Below are positions 1 through 10,485 of a stretch of 64,000 nt of DNA, in pieces. Each line of letters opens with the position of its first letter. Position 1 is the first letter of the stretch. A model generated the notes under the pieces. It was not told the origin of the DNA. It ran no database searches and saw only the letters and a list, made by a program, of their open reading frames with translations. The stretch comes from Taklimakanibacter sp049323275 (GTDB lineage: Bacteria; Pseudomonadota; Alphaproteobacteria; Rhizobiales; Aestuariivirgaceae): contig JBMOOM010000120.1 of the NCBI GenBank assembly GCA_049323275.1, positions 62,001 through 126,000 on the forward strand, read 5' to 3'. The position numbers were made by a program, and so were the translations under genes.

Positions 1-166
1 GCCGGCCTATACCCGCAGGATCACGATCTCTGAGGGCGGTCCGGCCTGAAGGAACGTCTTCGGAATCGTGCTTTGGCGCGAAATGACAAGAGTTATCCTG
101 GTCATGCGCTAGAGTTCTCGCTGGGGGATGTCCTTTCGTCTTAATCATTCTGAGAGAAGGCAACTG

Positions 167-1207
167 ATGCGGTTTTTGCGCAATGCCCGGCATGCGGTGC
201 TCGGGATTATCGCCTTGGTCTGTGCGTGCGGCGCGGCAGGCGCCCAGGAGGGGCTTGGCGCCTTCATGCCGCATGATGGCGGCACGATCACCACCGCCTG
301 GGCCAATGCCTATGGGCCGGATGCCGAATCCTGGATCCGCTTCGCCAATACGCGGCCCGATTCCTTCGACATCAACTATTCGAGCTCGCGCGGCACCGTC
401 GCGGTGCGCCGCATCTATGTCGCCGACCGGATGAATGCGCGCACCCTGGTGCTCGGCTACAGCGCCAAGATGCCGCTCGTCATTCCGGGCACCACGACGC
501 TCGGGACGTCGGCGGCGGTGCTCGAAGAGCTGCGCTCGACCGGGCAGGCCGCCTCGAACCTCGTCTATAATGAGGCGATGGCGACGATGACCGGCGGCTT
601 TACCCTGGTCGAGAAGACCCAGATGGCGGTCAATCTCGACGGTAATCCGTTCAACGTCCCGGTGCTGCACGCCAAGGGCAGCTTCAAGGACGGGCGGAAA
701 AGCGCCACCGGTGACTTCTATTTCCTCGACAACCGCAACAACCCGATGATGCTGCTCTACAGCATCCAGTTTCGCGGCGAAAAGACACCGCGCAGCGAGC
801 GTTATGTGCTGGTCACGCCCTCGGCCGACGAACGCGCCAGGATGGAGCAGGCCCTCGCGGCGCGCAAAGCCTATACGACTTACGGCATCCACTTCGACTT
901 CGACAAAGCGACGATCCGCAACAGCTCGGTGCCGCTCTTGAAGCAGATCGCCATTGCGCTGCGCAACAACCCGCTCTGGACCCTGTCGATCACCGGACAT
1001 ACGGATTCGATCGGCGACAGTTCCTACAACCTGAAGCTCTCGAAGGCCCGGGCCGAATCGGTGAAGGCCAGGCTGGTGAAGCTCGGAGTCGATCCGGGCC
1101 GCCTCAGCACCGCGGGGGCAGGGGCGGGCGAACCCGTCGCCAGCAACAAGACCTTGCAGGGACGTGCTCTCAATCGCCGCGTCGTCCTCGCCCGTACCGA
1201 CCGATAG
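167..1207 (+). CDS. OmpA-family outer-membrane/peptidoglycan-binding protein
   Basis: Secreted protein with a C-terminal OmpA-like domain that should bind peptidoglycan non-covalently. An ATG at 128 is in frame, but the ATG at 167 has an AGAAGG ribosome site at 155-160 and gives a clean signal peptide (hydrophobic run, then AGAQ), so 167 is chosen (346 aa). The middle 200 residues have no recognised fold. The last ~110 residues carry the OmpA pattern: FDFDKATI, then TGHTDSIGD, then a Lys/Ser/Arg-rich helix SKARAESVKARL, and a final NRRVVL. It is followed 29 bases later by a binding protein on the same strand. The precise role is not known. Confidence 0.85.
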   Translation: MRFLRNARHAVLGIIALVCACGAAGAQEGLGAFMPHDGGTITTAWANAYGPDAESWIRFANTRPDSFDINYSSSRGTVAVRRIYVADRMNARTLVLGYSAKMPLVIPGTTTLGTSAAVLEELRSTGQAASNLVYNEAMATMTGGFTLVEKTQMAVNLDGNPFNVPVLHAKGSFKDGRKSATGDFYFLDNRNNPMMLLYSIQFRGEKTPRSERYVLVTPSADERARMEQALAARKAYTTYGIHFDFDKATIRNSSVPLLKQIAIALRNNPLWTLSITGHTDSIGDSSYNLKLSKARAESVKARLVKLGVDPGRLSTAGAGAGEPVASNKTLQGRALNRRVVLARTDR

Positions 1208-1236
1208 GCTCGAGGCCCATGAGGAGTTCATTGAAC

Positions 1237-2079
1237 ATGATTCTGACGAAACGTCTGCTTCTGGCCGGGCTTGCCTTCTGCGCTATGACGGTGACTGCTT
1301 CCGCCGCCGACAAGATCGGCAATTGCGAAGTGACCGGCGCCAAAGGCTCCATCCCGATCGCCGCCCCGGCGGTTCCCGGACAATTGACGGTGGCGGTCTC
1401 GCTGCCGGCGCCGGTCTGGTGGAACGGCGACACGGCGGAGGCGATCAAGGACGGCATGGAATATTGCCTGGCGGCCGAGATCGCCTGGCGCGCCGGCTAC
1501 GACAAGCTCAAGGTGGTGGCGGTGGATTTCGTGCCGCTGGTCAGCGGCGAGGTCAAGGACTACGACCTGGCGCTCTCCGAGGTCTCGATCACCAAGGAAC
1601 GCAAGAAGTCCGTCGACTTCTCGGTGCCGTATTTCAACTCGGATATCGGCGTGCTGACGCTCGCCGCGAGCCCGGTCACCCAGAAGACGGTCAAGAAGGT
1701 CACGGTCGGCATCCAGCAGGGCACGACCGGTGCGGCCTTCGCGCTCGATGTCCTCAAGGTGAAGGACTACAATGTCTATGCCGAGCGCGCCGACCTTCTC
1801 AAAGCCCTGAGCGACGAGGACGTGGTTGCGGTCCTGACCGACACCTCGATCACGCTTTCGGCCGAGGCGGCCTCGGCGGGCAAGAGCAAGGTGGTCGGCC
1901 AGTACAAGACCGGCGAAATCTATGGCGCCGTCTATCCCAAGGGCAACGCCAACAACCCGACGCTGGACAAGATCATGAAGGCCGTCATCGACGACGGCAC
2001 GATGAAAAAGCTGTCGGAGAAGTATCTGGCGGCGGCCTGGGGCAAGGATCCGGCCAGCATTCCCTATTTCAAGCCCTAA
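1237..2079 (+). CDS. ABC transporter periplasmic amino-acid-type binding protein (SBP family 3)
   Basis: Periplasmic solute-binding protein of the polar amino acid type, about 280 aa, the usual length for the family. An upstream in-frame ATG at 1219 exists, but the ATG at 1237 follows GAGGAG (1221-1226) and opens a standard signal peptide (MILTKRLLLAGLAFC... cleaved near ASAAD). The segment DYDLALSEVSITKERKKSV is the family's typical hinge/ligand-pocket region, here with Asp-Leu-Ala in place of the usual Asp-x-Ile. No permease or ATPase gene is adjacent, so it is an orphan receptor. It may feed a distant transporter or a signalling system. Confidence 0.82.
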   Translation: MILTKRLLLAGLAFCAMTVTASAADKIGNCEVTGAKGSIPIAAPAVPGQLTVAVSLPAPVWWNGDTAEAIKDGMEYCLAAEIAWRAGYDKLKVVAVDFVPLVSGEVKDYDLALSEVSITKERKKSVDFSVPYFNSDIGVLTLAASPVTQKTVKKVTVGIQQGTTGAAFALDVLKVKDYNVYAERADLLKALSDEDVVAVLTDTSITLSAEAASAGKSKVVGQYKTGEIYGAVYPKGNANNPTLDKIMKAVIDDGTMKKLSEKYLAAAWGKDPASIPYFKP

Positions 2080-2159
2080 GCCGGCCCGTTGATGTGATCG
2101 GAATCCTAAATTTGTCCGATGGTTGAGTTCATGGCGGCAGAGTCCTATGACTGGCCGCC

Positions 2160-4184
<2,025 letters not shown>

Positions 4185-4258
4185 AATTTCCACCCGCCTG
4201 CTTGCTAAGCCGAGCGTGGCGGCGTTAGGTTTTTCGAGACTGAAGCCGTCGGAGAGAC

Positions 4259-4350
4259 CTCCGCTGTTTCTCCGGAGCGCGGAAGACCGCTGTAAACCCG
4301 CTGTATTCTGCTGTTATCTGCTGTAAATCCCTGCTGTTAAAAACAGCGGA
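4259..4350. repeat. GCTGT pentamer array with terminal hairpin
   Basis: The intergenic space between the convergent ygiQ and membrane protein genes holds GCTGT at 4289, 4300, 4310, 4320 and 4333, spaced 11, 10, 10 and 13 bases, plus one at 4263. The last copy pairs with an inverted ACAGC: GCTGTT (4333-4338), AAA, AACAGC (4342-4347). The near-helical spacing would put the copies on one face of the DNA. It could be a protein-binding array, slipped-strand repeat growth, or part of a terminator. No function is assigned. Confidence 0.6.
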
Positions 4351-4361
4351 GATGGGGCGGT

Positions 4362-4778
4362 TCACGCTGTCTCCCGGGGCATGCTGCGATACATCGCCAT
4401 GACGACCGCGCCGACCGCCGCCAGGCACGTCGCTGCCCATAATCCGATGAAGAGGTTCTCGCGGCCATCCATCTCATAGGGAAGGTCATGGATCACCTCG
4501 CAGGCGGATTTGCCCATGACGAGGTTCCCATAGCTTAGTCGAAAGGTGAACTGGACCTGCCAGGCGATGAACGGCAAAGGCGGCACGATCGCAAGAAACC
4601 CGAAGTGCATCTGCCGGGCAAAGATGAAGCAGATGATGCTGACCAGATAGAGCGCCAGGGAGAGGCCGCCGCCCAGCAGATCGTCGGCACTGCCTTGTGT
4701 ACAGGTTCCCAGCGTGAAGGCCAGGATGCCGTTGATCGCTGCGAGGTATAGAGAGGCGAAGCCGGCGAAGGCGAGCAT
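4362..4778 (-). CDS. Small four-helix membrane protein of unknown function
   Basis: A 138 aa protein not recognised as a known family. It starts with a hydrophobic segment (residues ~3-28), followed by helices near 35-55, 60-78 and 112-132, so four membrane spans are likely, with a short polar loop at about 90-108. It carries Cys residues at the ends of the first loop (CTQG) and in the 82-95 loop, which might form a disulfide if periplasmic. It lies 11 bases downstream of the GNAT gene on the same strand, so they may be co-transcribed. Confidence 0.6.
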   Translation of the reverse strand: MLAFAGFASLYLAAINGILAFTLGTCTQGSADDLLGGGLSLALYLVSIICFIFARQMHFGFLAIVPPLPFIAWQVQFTFRLSYGNLVMGKSACEVIHDLPYEMDGRENLFIGLWAATCLAAVGAVVMAMYRSMPRETA

Positions 4779-4789
4779 CGCTGCCGTTC

Positions 4790-5407
4790 CTAATTCTCGA
4801 TGATAGGAATCTGCGGTGCGGCCGCGCGCGGCATGTGGCCGGTGAGGCGCGGATCGGGATGGATCTCGATCGCGGTCTGGTAGGGCGTGAAGCCGGAGCG
4901 GCGATAGAAGGAAAGGGCGGCCGGGTGATCGAAGGTGCAGGTATGCACCCAGAAGCGTGTGATCGGCTTCGCCCAGACGAGCCTGATGGCCTCGCTCATC
5001 AGGAAGCGGCCAGCGCCCTTGCCGATCTCCTCAGGCACCAGACCGAAGAAGGAGAGCTCGCATTCGCCGGTCTTGCGGAAGTCGAGCTCGAGGAGGCCCG
5101 CGACGGCGTCGCCGCGGAAGAGGCGATAGACCCCGACATCGGGATGGCGCAGAATTCCGCAGAGTGTCTCATCCGCCATCCTGAGGCGCGAATACCACAG
5201 CCAGTTCTCGCCGATCAGCTTGAAGAGCGCCCGATAGGCGCCGAGATCGGGATCCGTCCAGGGCACGAGCGCGAGATCGGGCGCGTAGATCTGCGGCGGC
5301 CGGTGCTCCGGCGGTGCCGTCATTTCGAGGAAGGTCGCCACATTGGCGATATGGCCGGGCAGGACGGGCGAGTAGCCTTCAGGCAGAGGCGGGCGGGGGC
5401 TGGACAT
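4790..5407 (-). CDS. GNAT-family N-acetyltransferase
   Basis: Acetyltransferase of the GNAT fold, 205 aa. The frame stays open to 5485, but that would overlap the SDR gene; the ATG at 5407 leaves a 37-base spacer and starts MSSPRPPLPEGY, so it is preferred. The acetyl-CoA site is the stretch LSFFGLVPEEIGKGAGRFL (motif A, with GKGAG as the pyrophosphate loop). The later FWVHTCTFDHPAALSFYRRS is typical of motif B. Relatives act on small molecules or protein N-termini; the substrate here cannot be told. It follows the sugar-uptake operon and may be its last gene. Confidence 0.82.
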   Translation of the reverse strand: MSSPRPPLPEGYSPVLPGHIANVATFLEMTAPPEHRPPQIYAPDLALVPWTDPDLGAYRALFKLIGENWLWYSRLRMADETLCGILRHPDVGVYRLFRGDAVAGLLELDFRKTGECELSFFGLVPEEIGKGAGRFLMSEAIRLVWAKPITRFWVHTCTFDHPAALSFYRRSGFTPYQTAIEIHPDPRLTGHMPRAAAPQIPIIEN

Positions 5408-5444
5408 GCCGCCGTAACCACCCTGTGCCGCCGCAATTGTCAAG

Positions 5445-6194
5445 TCAGAGGCTGACCGATAATCCGCCATCGACGGCGAGCACATGGCCGTTCACATAAG
5501 AGGCCGCCTCGGAAGCGAGGAAGACCACGGCGCCGCCGAGCTCGGCCGGTTTGGCCCAGCGTCCCGCCGGCGTGCGGCCTTCGACCCAGGCGGTGAAAGC
5601 CTTGTCCTCGAGAAGCGCGGTGTTGAGCTCGGTCGCGAAATAGCCGGGCGCGATGGCGTTCACCGTAATACCGTGGCGGCCGATCTCGGCCGCCATCGAG
5701 CGGGTCAGCCCGTGAAGGCCGGCCTTCGCCGCGGCATAGGCATGGATCGTCGGTCGGCCGAGAATGGCCGCGATCGAGCCGATATTGATGATGCGCCCAT
5801 GTCTGTTGGGCAGCATGTAACGCGCCGCGTCGCGCGCCAGCTTGAAGCAGGCGGAGAGATTGACCGCAACGACACGATCGAAATCGGCGTCTTCCCAGTC
5901 AGTCAGCGGGCGGCGGTGCTGGATGCCGGCATTGTTGACGAGGATGTCGAGCTTGCCGTGGTCGGCGACGATCTTCGCCAGCGCGTCCCGGCACTGGCGC
6001 GTGTCGGTCACGTCGAAGGCCAGATGCTCGGCGCCGAGCCGCGCCGCCGCGTCGCGCAAGGAGGCTTCGTCGCGCGCATTTAGGATGACTTTGGCGCCAT
6101 GTTCGGCGAGTGCCTCGGCCATGGCGAAGCCAAGCCCGCGCGACGCGCCGGTCACCAGGGCGACGCGGCCTTTCAGAGAAAAACGATCGGTCAT
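5445..6194 (-). CDS. SDR oxidoreductase, gluconate 5-dehydrogenase-like
   Basis: Classical short-chain dehydrogenase of 249 aa. It shows TGASRGLG (residues 15-22) for NAD(P) binding, NNAG at about 87, and the catalytic Ser...Tyr-x-x-x-Lys with YAAAK. The overall pattern (IQHRRPLTDW, GYFATELNTALLED) resembles gluconate 5-dehydrogenases, which interconvert gluconate and 5-keto-gluconate. It lies 60 bases after the sugar-binding protein gene on the same strand, so it probably acts on the imported sugar or sugar acid. The substrate is inferred, not shown. Confidence 0.85.
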   Translation of the reverse strand: MTDRFSLKGRVALVTGASRGLGFAMAEALAEHGAKVILNARDEASLRDAAARLGAEHLAFDVTDTRQCRDALAKIVADHGKLDILVNNAGIQHRRPLTDWEDADFDRVVAVNLSACFKLARDAARYMLPNRHGRIINIGSIAAILGRPTIHAYAAAKAGLHGLTRSMAAEIGRHGITVNAIAPGYFATELNTALLEDKAFTAWVEGRTPAGRWAKPAELGGAVVFLASEAASYVNGHVLAVDGGLSVSL

Positions 6195-6221
6195 GATTTT
6201 CTTTTTGAGGATGGGAAGGAA

Positions 6222-6244
6222 GCAGGCGGGACGAGCCCGCCTGC
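6222..6244 (-). terminator. Stem-loop behind sugar-binding protein gene
   Basis: Perfect 9-base inverted repeat GCAGGCGGG (6222-6230) / CCCGCCTGC (6236-6244) with a 5-base loop, just after the binding-protein stop. No U-tract follows on the minus strand, so it may act as an mRNA-stabilising or partly terminating structure that keeps binding-protein mRNA in excess over the SDR. Confidence 0.6.
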
Positions 6245-6254
6245 CTGATCGTGG

Positions 6255-7265
6255 TTATTTGCCGATGCAGGTATCGGCGGTTTCCGGCGTGCAGACATCG
6301 AGGCCGGTATAGGTCGGGTCGGTCGGATTGCCCTTGCCGTCCTTCATATCCTTGAGGAACAGCATGGTCTTGTAGCCCATCTCGAAGGGCCGCTGGCCGA
6401 CCTGGCCCTTGGACAGGCCTTCCTTCATCAGCTCCATCTGAACCGGCAGCGTGTCGGCGACGACCAGCGCCAGCTTGCCGGAGTCGAGGCGGTCCTTGTA
6501 TTTCGAGACCGTCGCGCGATAGGCGTCGGGGATGAATTGCGGGAAGCCGCCGGTCGGCACGAAGGCGTCGAGATCGGGAAGCTTGCCCAGCGTATCCTCG
6601 AGCTGCTGCACCGAGCGCGGGAAGTCGTCGTCGGTGTAGAGCGGGCAGCCTTCGGCCTCGGTCCAGCCATTCTCACCCTTGAGCGCATCGCCGGGCGACG
6701 CCGCCGACTGCTTGCCGGAGAGCGTGTCGCGGATGCCCTGCATGCGCTCATTGTGGTTGGCCGCCGCCGCACCACCCGACTGGATGCAGATCGTGCCGCC
6801 CTTGGGCTTCAAGGTCTGCACGATCTTCGCCAGGTTGACGCCGATATCGTAGTTCTTGGTGCCGACATAGGCGACGCGCAGGTCCTTGTTCTCGGGCAGC
6901 ATGTCGGAATCCCAGGTGAGCACCGGGATGCCGGCTTCCTTGGCCGCCTGAAGCGCCACCGCCATGGCCGCCGCATTGGACGGCGACACGGCGATGCCGT
7001 CGACCTTCTTGGCGACGAGATCCTGCACGATCTGCACCTGCTCCTCGCCGCCGCCATGCTCGCCGGGGCCGATATACATGCATTCGAAGGCGCCGTTCGA
7101 TTCGGACTCCGCCTTCTTGCAGCCGTCACGCGCCTGGTCGAAGAACGGGTTGTTCATGTTCTTCGGCACCAATGCGAAAGTATATTTCTGCTGCGCCATG
7201 GCGCCCGCGGCGCCGACAGCGAGAAGTCCGGCGATGATCGCCGTACCAGTCAGGTATTTCAGCAT
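6255..7265 (-). CDS. Sugar ABC transporter periplasmic binding protein (type 1, RbsB-like)
   Basis: Periplasmic sugar receptor of 336 aa. The start at 7265 is fixed by GGAGG a few bases upstream and by a clean signal peptide (MLKYLTGTAIIAG... ending AMAQQ). The first strand KYTFALVPKNMNNPFFDQAR is characteristic of the ribose/inositol/xylose receptor group, and VDGIAVSPSN and VLTWDSD follow at the expected hinge and ligand-site spacing. Two C-terminal Cys (VCTPETADTC) may pair. It is the third gene of the ATPase-permease-receptor operon. The divergent iolG makes inositol a candidate ligand, but the SDR suggests a gluconate-type sugar acid instead. Confidence 0.88.
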   Translation of the reverse strand: MLKYLTGTAIIAGLLAVGAAGAMAQQKYTFALVPKNMNNPFFDQARDGCKKAESESNGAFECMYIGPGEHGGGEEQVQIVQDLVAKKVDGIAVSPSNAAAMAVALQAAKEAGIPVLTWDSDMLPENKDLRVAYVGTKNYDIGVNLAKIVQTLKPKGGTICIQSGGAAAANHNERMQGIRDTLSGKQSAASPGDALKGENGWTEAEGCPLYTDDDFPRSVQQLEDTLGKLPDLDAFVPTGGFPQFIPDAYRATVSKYKDRLDSGKLALVVADTLPVQMELMKEGLSKGQVGQRPFEMGYKTMLFLKDMKDGKGNPTDPTYTGLDVCTPETADTCIGK

Positions 7266-7341
7266 TCGGGATCCTCCACTTGCTCTTGCTGTTAGCCAAA
7301 TCCGACGGTCCGCTCGTGTTGCTCCTTCGCGTTCCGTTGTT

Positions 7342-8454
7342 CTAGCGGTTCTTCCGGGGCAGAAGCCTCTCGAAAGTGGCGGCGATGAGGGATTTGCCGC
7401 CGCTCTGCATGCCCAGAAGAACCGCGAGAATGATGAAGGCGCCGACAAAGGCCCCTTGCCAATTGGAATCGATGCCCGCCATGAGAAGCGCGTTGCGGAT
7501 GACCTCGAGCAGGGCCGAGCCCACCACGGCGCCGAAGGCGGTGCCGGCGCCGCCCATCAGATTGGCGCCGCCGATGACGGTCGCGGCGATGACGCGCAAC
7601 TCGTAGGACTGGCCCAGCGCATTGATGGCCGATCCGCTGTAGCCCAGGATCAACAGTGAGGCGATCGAGGCGGTGAAGGCCGAAAAGACGTAAGCGAGGA
7701 ACTTGATGCGGTCGACCGGCACGCCGGTGAGGCGGGCGGCCTGCTCATTGCCGCCGATGGCGAAGAGATGACGGCCCCAGGCGGTGAAATTGAAGGCGAA
7801 GCCCGCCGCCAGCGCGAAGACGACCATCGTCCAGAAATGCGAGGAGAGCTGCGGGAGCCAGGTGGGCAGCCAGCTGTCGGGCGTATGCAAGGGCCAGCGC
7901 CATTGGCCGATCGCCTTCACGATCGGCGCGTCGGGGCCGAATTTATAAAGCATCTGGTTGCCGGAGAAGACGATCGCCAGCGAGCGGGCGATCGCCATCA
8001 TGCCGAGCGTCACCACGAAGGACGACATGCCGACATAGGCGACGAAGAAGCCGTTGACGGCGCCGCAGACGAGACCCGCCGCGAGACCGGCGCCGAAGGC
8101 GATGTACCAGGGATATTCCCAGGTGAGGAACAACCCGGCGACGATGGCGACCAGGCCCATGATCGAGCCGATCGACAGGTCGATGCCGCCGGTGATGATG
8201 ACCACCGTCATGCCGATGGCCATGATGCCGAAAGGCGCGAAGTTGCGCGTCATATTGGCGAAGTTCTCGACCGTCCCGAAGGCATTGGGCTCATAGAGCG
8301 CCATGCCGACGTAAAGCAGAGCGAGCGCGATCGAGACCCAGAAGGCCTGGCTGGCGAAAAGCTTGCCGAGCCCCGTCTGCTCGCGGTTCTCGACGACGTC
8401 CGAGATCGCCGCGTGATCGGCATCGATGCTGGCTTTGGCGGGTTCAGGCGGCAC
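7342..8454 (-). CDS. Sugar ABC transporter permease (RbsC-like)
   Basis: Integral membrane permease of the ribose/xylose/inositol class, 370 aa with about ten predicted helices. The diagnostic segment VVIITGGIDLSIGSIMGL lies near residues 85-102. A family-typical GGANLMGGAGTAFGAVVGSA occurs near 290. Its start overlaps the end of the ATPase gene by 11 bases, indicating translational coupling. It should form a homodimeric channel with the neighbouring ATPase and receptor. Confidence 0.92.
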   Translation of the reverse strand: MPPEPAKASIDADHAAISDVVENREQTGLGKLFASQAFWVSIALALLYVGMALYEPNAFGTVENFANMTRNFAPFGIMAIGMTVVIITGGIDLSIGSIMGLVAIVAGLFLTWEYPWYIAFGAGLAAGLVCGAVNGFFVAYVGMSSFVVTLGMMAIARSLAIVFSGNQMLYKFGPDAPIVKAIGQWRWPLHTPDSWLPTWLPQLSSHFWTMVVFALAAGFAFNFTAWGRHLFAIGGNEQAARLTGVPVDRIKFLAYVFSAFTASIASLLILGYSGSAINALGQSYELRVIAATVIGGANLMGGAGTAFGAVVGSALLEVIRNALLMAGIDSNWQGAFVGAFIILAVLLGMQSGGKSLIAATFERLLPRKNR

Positions 8455-9184
8455 GTATCGCTCCCGTGATGAGGCCGGTGATCTCTTCCGGAGAGGTCGC
8501 GGAGGTGTGCTTGTCGGCGACCTTGGTGCCGCGGCGCAGCACGATGATGCGGTCGCTGACCGCGAAGACGTCGGGCATGCGGTGGCTGATCAGCATCACC
8601 GTCACCCCTTGTGATTTGAGGCGGCGGATCAATTCGAGCACCTCGGCCACCTGGCGTACCGAGATGGCGGCGGTCGGCTCGTCCATCAGCACGAGCTTTG
8701 CCTTGGACAGCCTGGTGCGGGCGATGGCGACCGCCTGGCGCTGGCCGCCCGACATCTTCTTCACCAGGTCGCGCGGCCGCGTCTCGGATTTGAGCTCCTG
8801 GAAGAGCGCGGCGGAGCGCTCGACCATCGCCTGCTTGTCGAGGACGCGAAAGGGCCAGAGGCCTTTCTTGATCTCGCGGCCCAGGAACACATTCTCGGCG
8901 GCGGTGAGATTGTCGGCGAGCGCCAGGTCCTGATAGACGACCTCGATGCCCTTGCCGCGCGCCTCGATCGGCTTGTGAAAATGGCAGGTCTCGCCTTCGA
9001 CCGCGATCTCACCCTCGCTGGGCGGGAAATTTCCCGCTATGAGCTTGACCATGGTGGATTTGCCGGCGCCGTTGTCGCCCATCAGACCCACGACCTCGCC
9101 CGGCTCGAGCGCGAAGCTGACCTCGCTCAAGGCCCGGATGGCGCCGAAATTCTTCGACACATTGCGGATGTCGAGTAGAGCCAA
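8444..9184 (-). CDS. Sugar ABC transporter ATP-binding protein (single-domain)
   Basis: ATPase of 246 aa with Walker A GDNGAGKST (residues 36-44), signature MSGGQRQAVAIAR, Walker B LVLMDEP and the switch His in LISHRM. Unlike RbsA it has one nucleotide-binding domain, as in FrcA-type fructose transporters, so it must act as a dimer. It is the first gene of the operon and diverges from iolG across a 179-base gap that should hold both promoters. Confidence 0.9.
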   Translation of the reverse strand: MALLDIRNVSKNFGAIRALSEVSFALEPGEVVGLMGDNGAGKSTMVKLIAGNFPPSEGEIAVEGETCHFHKPIEARGKGIEVVYQDLALADNLTAAENVFLGREIKKGLWPFRVLDKQAMVERSAALFQELKSETRPRDLVKKMSGGQRQAVAIARTRLSKAKLVLMDEPTAAISVRQVAEVLELIRRLKSQGVTVMLISHRMPDVFAVSDRIIVLRRGTKVADKHTSATSPEEITGLITGAIRAA

Positions 9185-9363
9185 AAGGGTCCTCCCATCG
9201 CGCCGGCTCTGGCGGCCGGCTTTTCGAAACTACCCGGCTGGAACTTTGCATAGCTTCGCCGGACTTGTCGAGCGCCTTAACAGGCGATAGGCATATTTGT
9301 CATACTAAAGACTCTTGAGACTTTCCCATCAATCCATCACCTCATTCGGACGAGGCTTCGCAG

Positions 9364-10365
9364 ATGCTGAAGTTTGCGCTTTTTGGAGCAGGGCGGATCG
9401 GCGCCATGCATGCCGCGAATATCGCCGCCCATCCGCAGGCCGAGCTGGCCTGGGTCTATGACGTCAACAAGGACGTGGCGGAAAAGGTGGCGAGCCGGCA
9501 CGGGGCCACGGTGGCGCCGGGCATCGAGGCGGCGCTCGCCGACAAGTCGGTTGGCGCGGTGCTGATCGCGTCCTCGACCGACACGCATGTGCCGCTGATC
9601 ACCGCTGCCGCCAGGGCCGGCAAGGCGATCCTGTGCGAGAAGCCGATCGATCTCGACATCCGGAAAGTGGAGCAATGCCGCACGGATATCGCCGGAACCA
9701 AGGTGCCGGTGCAGATCGGCTTCAACCGGCGTTATGACGCAACGCACCGCGCCCTCCAGCAGGCGGTGGCGAAGGGCGAGATCGGGGCGCTCGAAGTTCT
9801 CATCATCACCAGCCGCGACCCGGAGCTGGCGCCGATGCCGATCCTCAAAAGCTCGGGTGGCATCTTCCGCGACATGACCATCCATGACTTCGACCTGGCG
9901 CGCTTCATCCTCGGCGAGGACCCGGTCGAGGTCTCCGCCACCGGCAGCGTGAAGGTCGACCCCGTCGTGGCGACACTCGACGACTATGACACTGTGATGG
10001 TGACGATGAGAGCGAAGTCAGGCGCGCTCGTCCACATCAACAACTCGCGGCGCTGCGTCTATGGTTATGACCAGCGGGTCGAGGCCTTCGGGTCGAAGGG
10101 CATGGTGCAGTCGGACAACCCCATGCCGAACATGCTGCGGCGCTCCGGCGCCGGCGTGACCCAGGCACTGGGCGGGCTGCATTACTTCTTCATCGAGCGC
10201 TACATGCAGGCCTATCTAGACGAGCTCAACGAATTCATCGACCGGACCAGCAAGGGACTGCCGCCGACGGTCGACTTCGAGGACGGCCGCAAGGCGCTCA
10301 TCATCGCCGATGCGGCCTTCGAATCGATCCGCACGGGTAAAGCGGTGGGCGTGAATTACGGATAA
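9364..10365 (+). CDS. iolG: Inositol 2-dehydrogenase (Gfo/Idh/MocA family)
   Basis: Oxidises myo-inositol to scyllo-inosose with NAD+, the first step of inositol catabolism. 333 aa, normal for the family. The Rossmann motif GAGRIGAMHA is at residues 8-17, the EKP motif at 92-94 supplies the catalytic Lys93, and FRDMTIHDFDLAR holds Asp170 and His174 of the active site. The whole sequence follows the IolG pattern closely. No other iol genes are in the window, so the rest of the pathway must lie elsewhere. It ends at a nested inverted-repeat element. Confidence 0.88.
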   Translation: MLKFALFGAGRIGAMHAANIAAHPQAELAWVYDVNKDVAEKVASRHGATVAPGIEAALADKSVGAVLIASSTDTHVPLITAAARAGKAILCEKPIDLDIRKVEQCRTDIAGTKVPVQIGFNRRYDATHRALQQAVAKGEIGALEVLIITSRDPELAPMPILKSSGGIFRDMTIHDFDLARFILGEDPVEVSATGSVKVDPVVATLDDYDTVMVTMRAKSGALVHINNSRRCVYGYDQRVEAFGSKGMVQSDNPMPNMLRRSGAGVTQALGGLHYFFIERYMQAYLDELNEFIDRTSKGLPPTVDFEDGRKALIIADAAFESIRTGKAVGVNYG

Positions 10366-10368
10366 TTT

Positions 10369-10471
10369 CGTCATCCCGGCGAAAGCCGGGATCCATTGAA
10401 TAAACAAAACGCGGGCATCGCTGCCCGCGCTTCAGAGAGTTTAATGGGTCCCGGCTTTCGCCGGGATGACG
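10369..10471. repeat. REP-like inverted repeat with internal hairpin (bidirectional terminator)
   Basis: A 29-base arm at 10369-10397 (begins CGTCATCCCGGCGAAAG) is repeated nearly perfectly and inverted at 10443-10471. Each arm can also fold on itself (CCCGGC/GCCGGG). Between them is a second hairpin, GCGGGCA (10411-10417), TCGC, TGCCCGC (10422-10428). The element fills the space between convergent iolG and the hydroxylase gene, so it should stop transcription from both sides. The arm resembles a dispersed palindromic repeat common in alphaproteobacterial genomes (from memory); no second copy is seen in this window. Confidence 0.8.
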
Positions 10472-10485
10472 TGCCGCGCTGGCTT

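Noticed and set aside
1..50. Possible 3' end of an upstream gene
   Set aside because: Two frames run open from base 1 to stops before base 50, but too few codons remain to support either.
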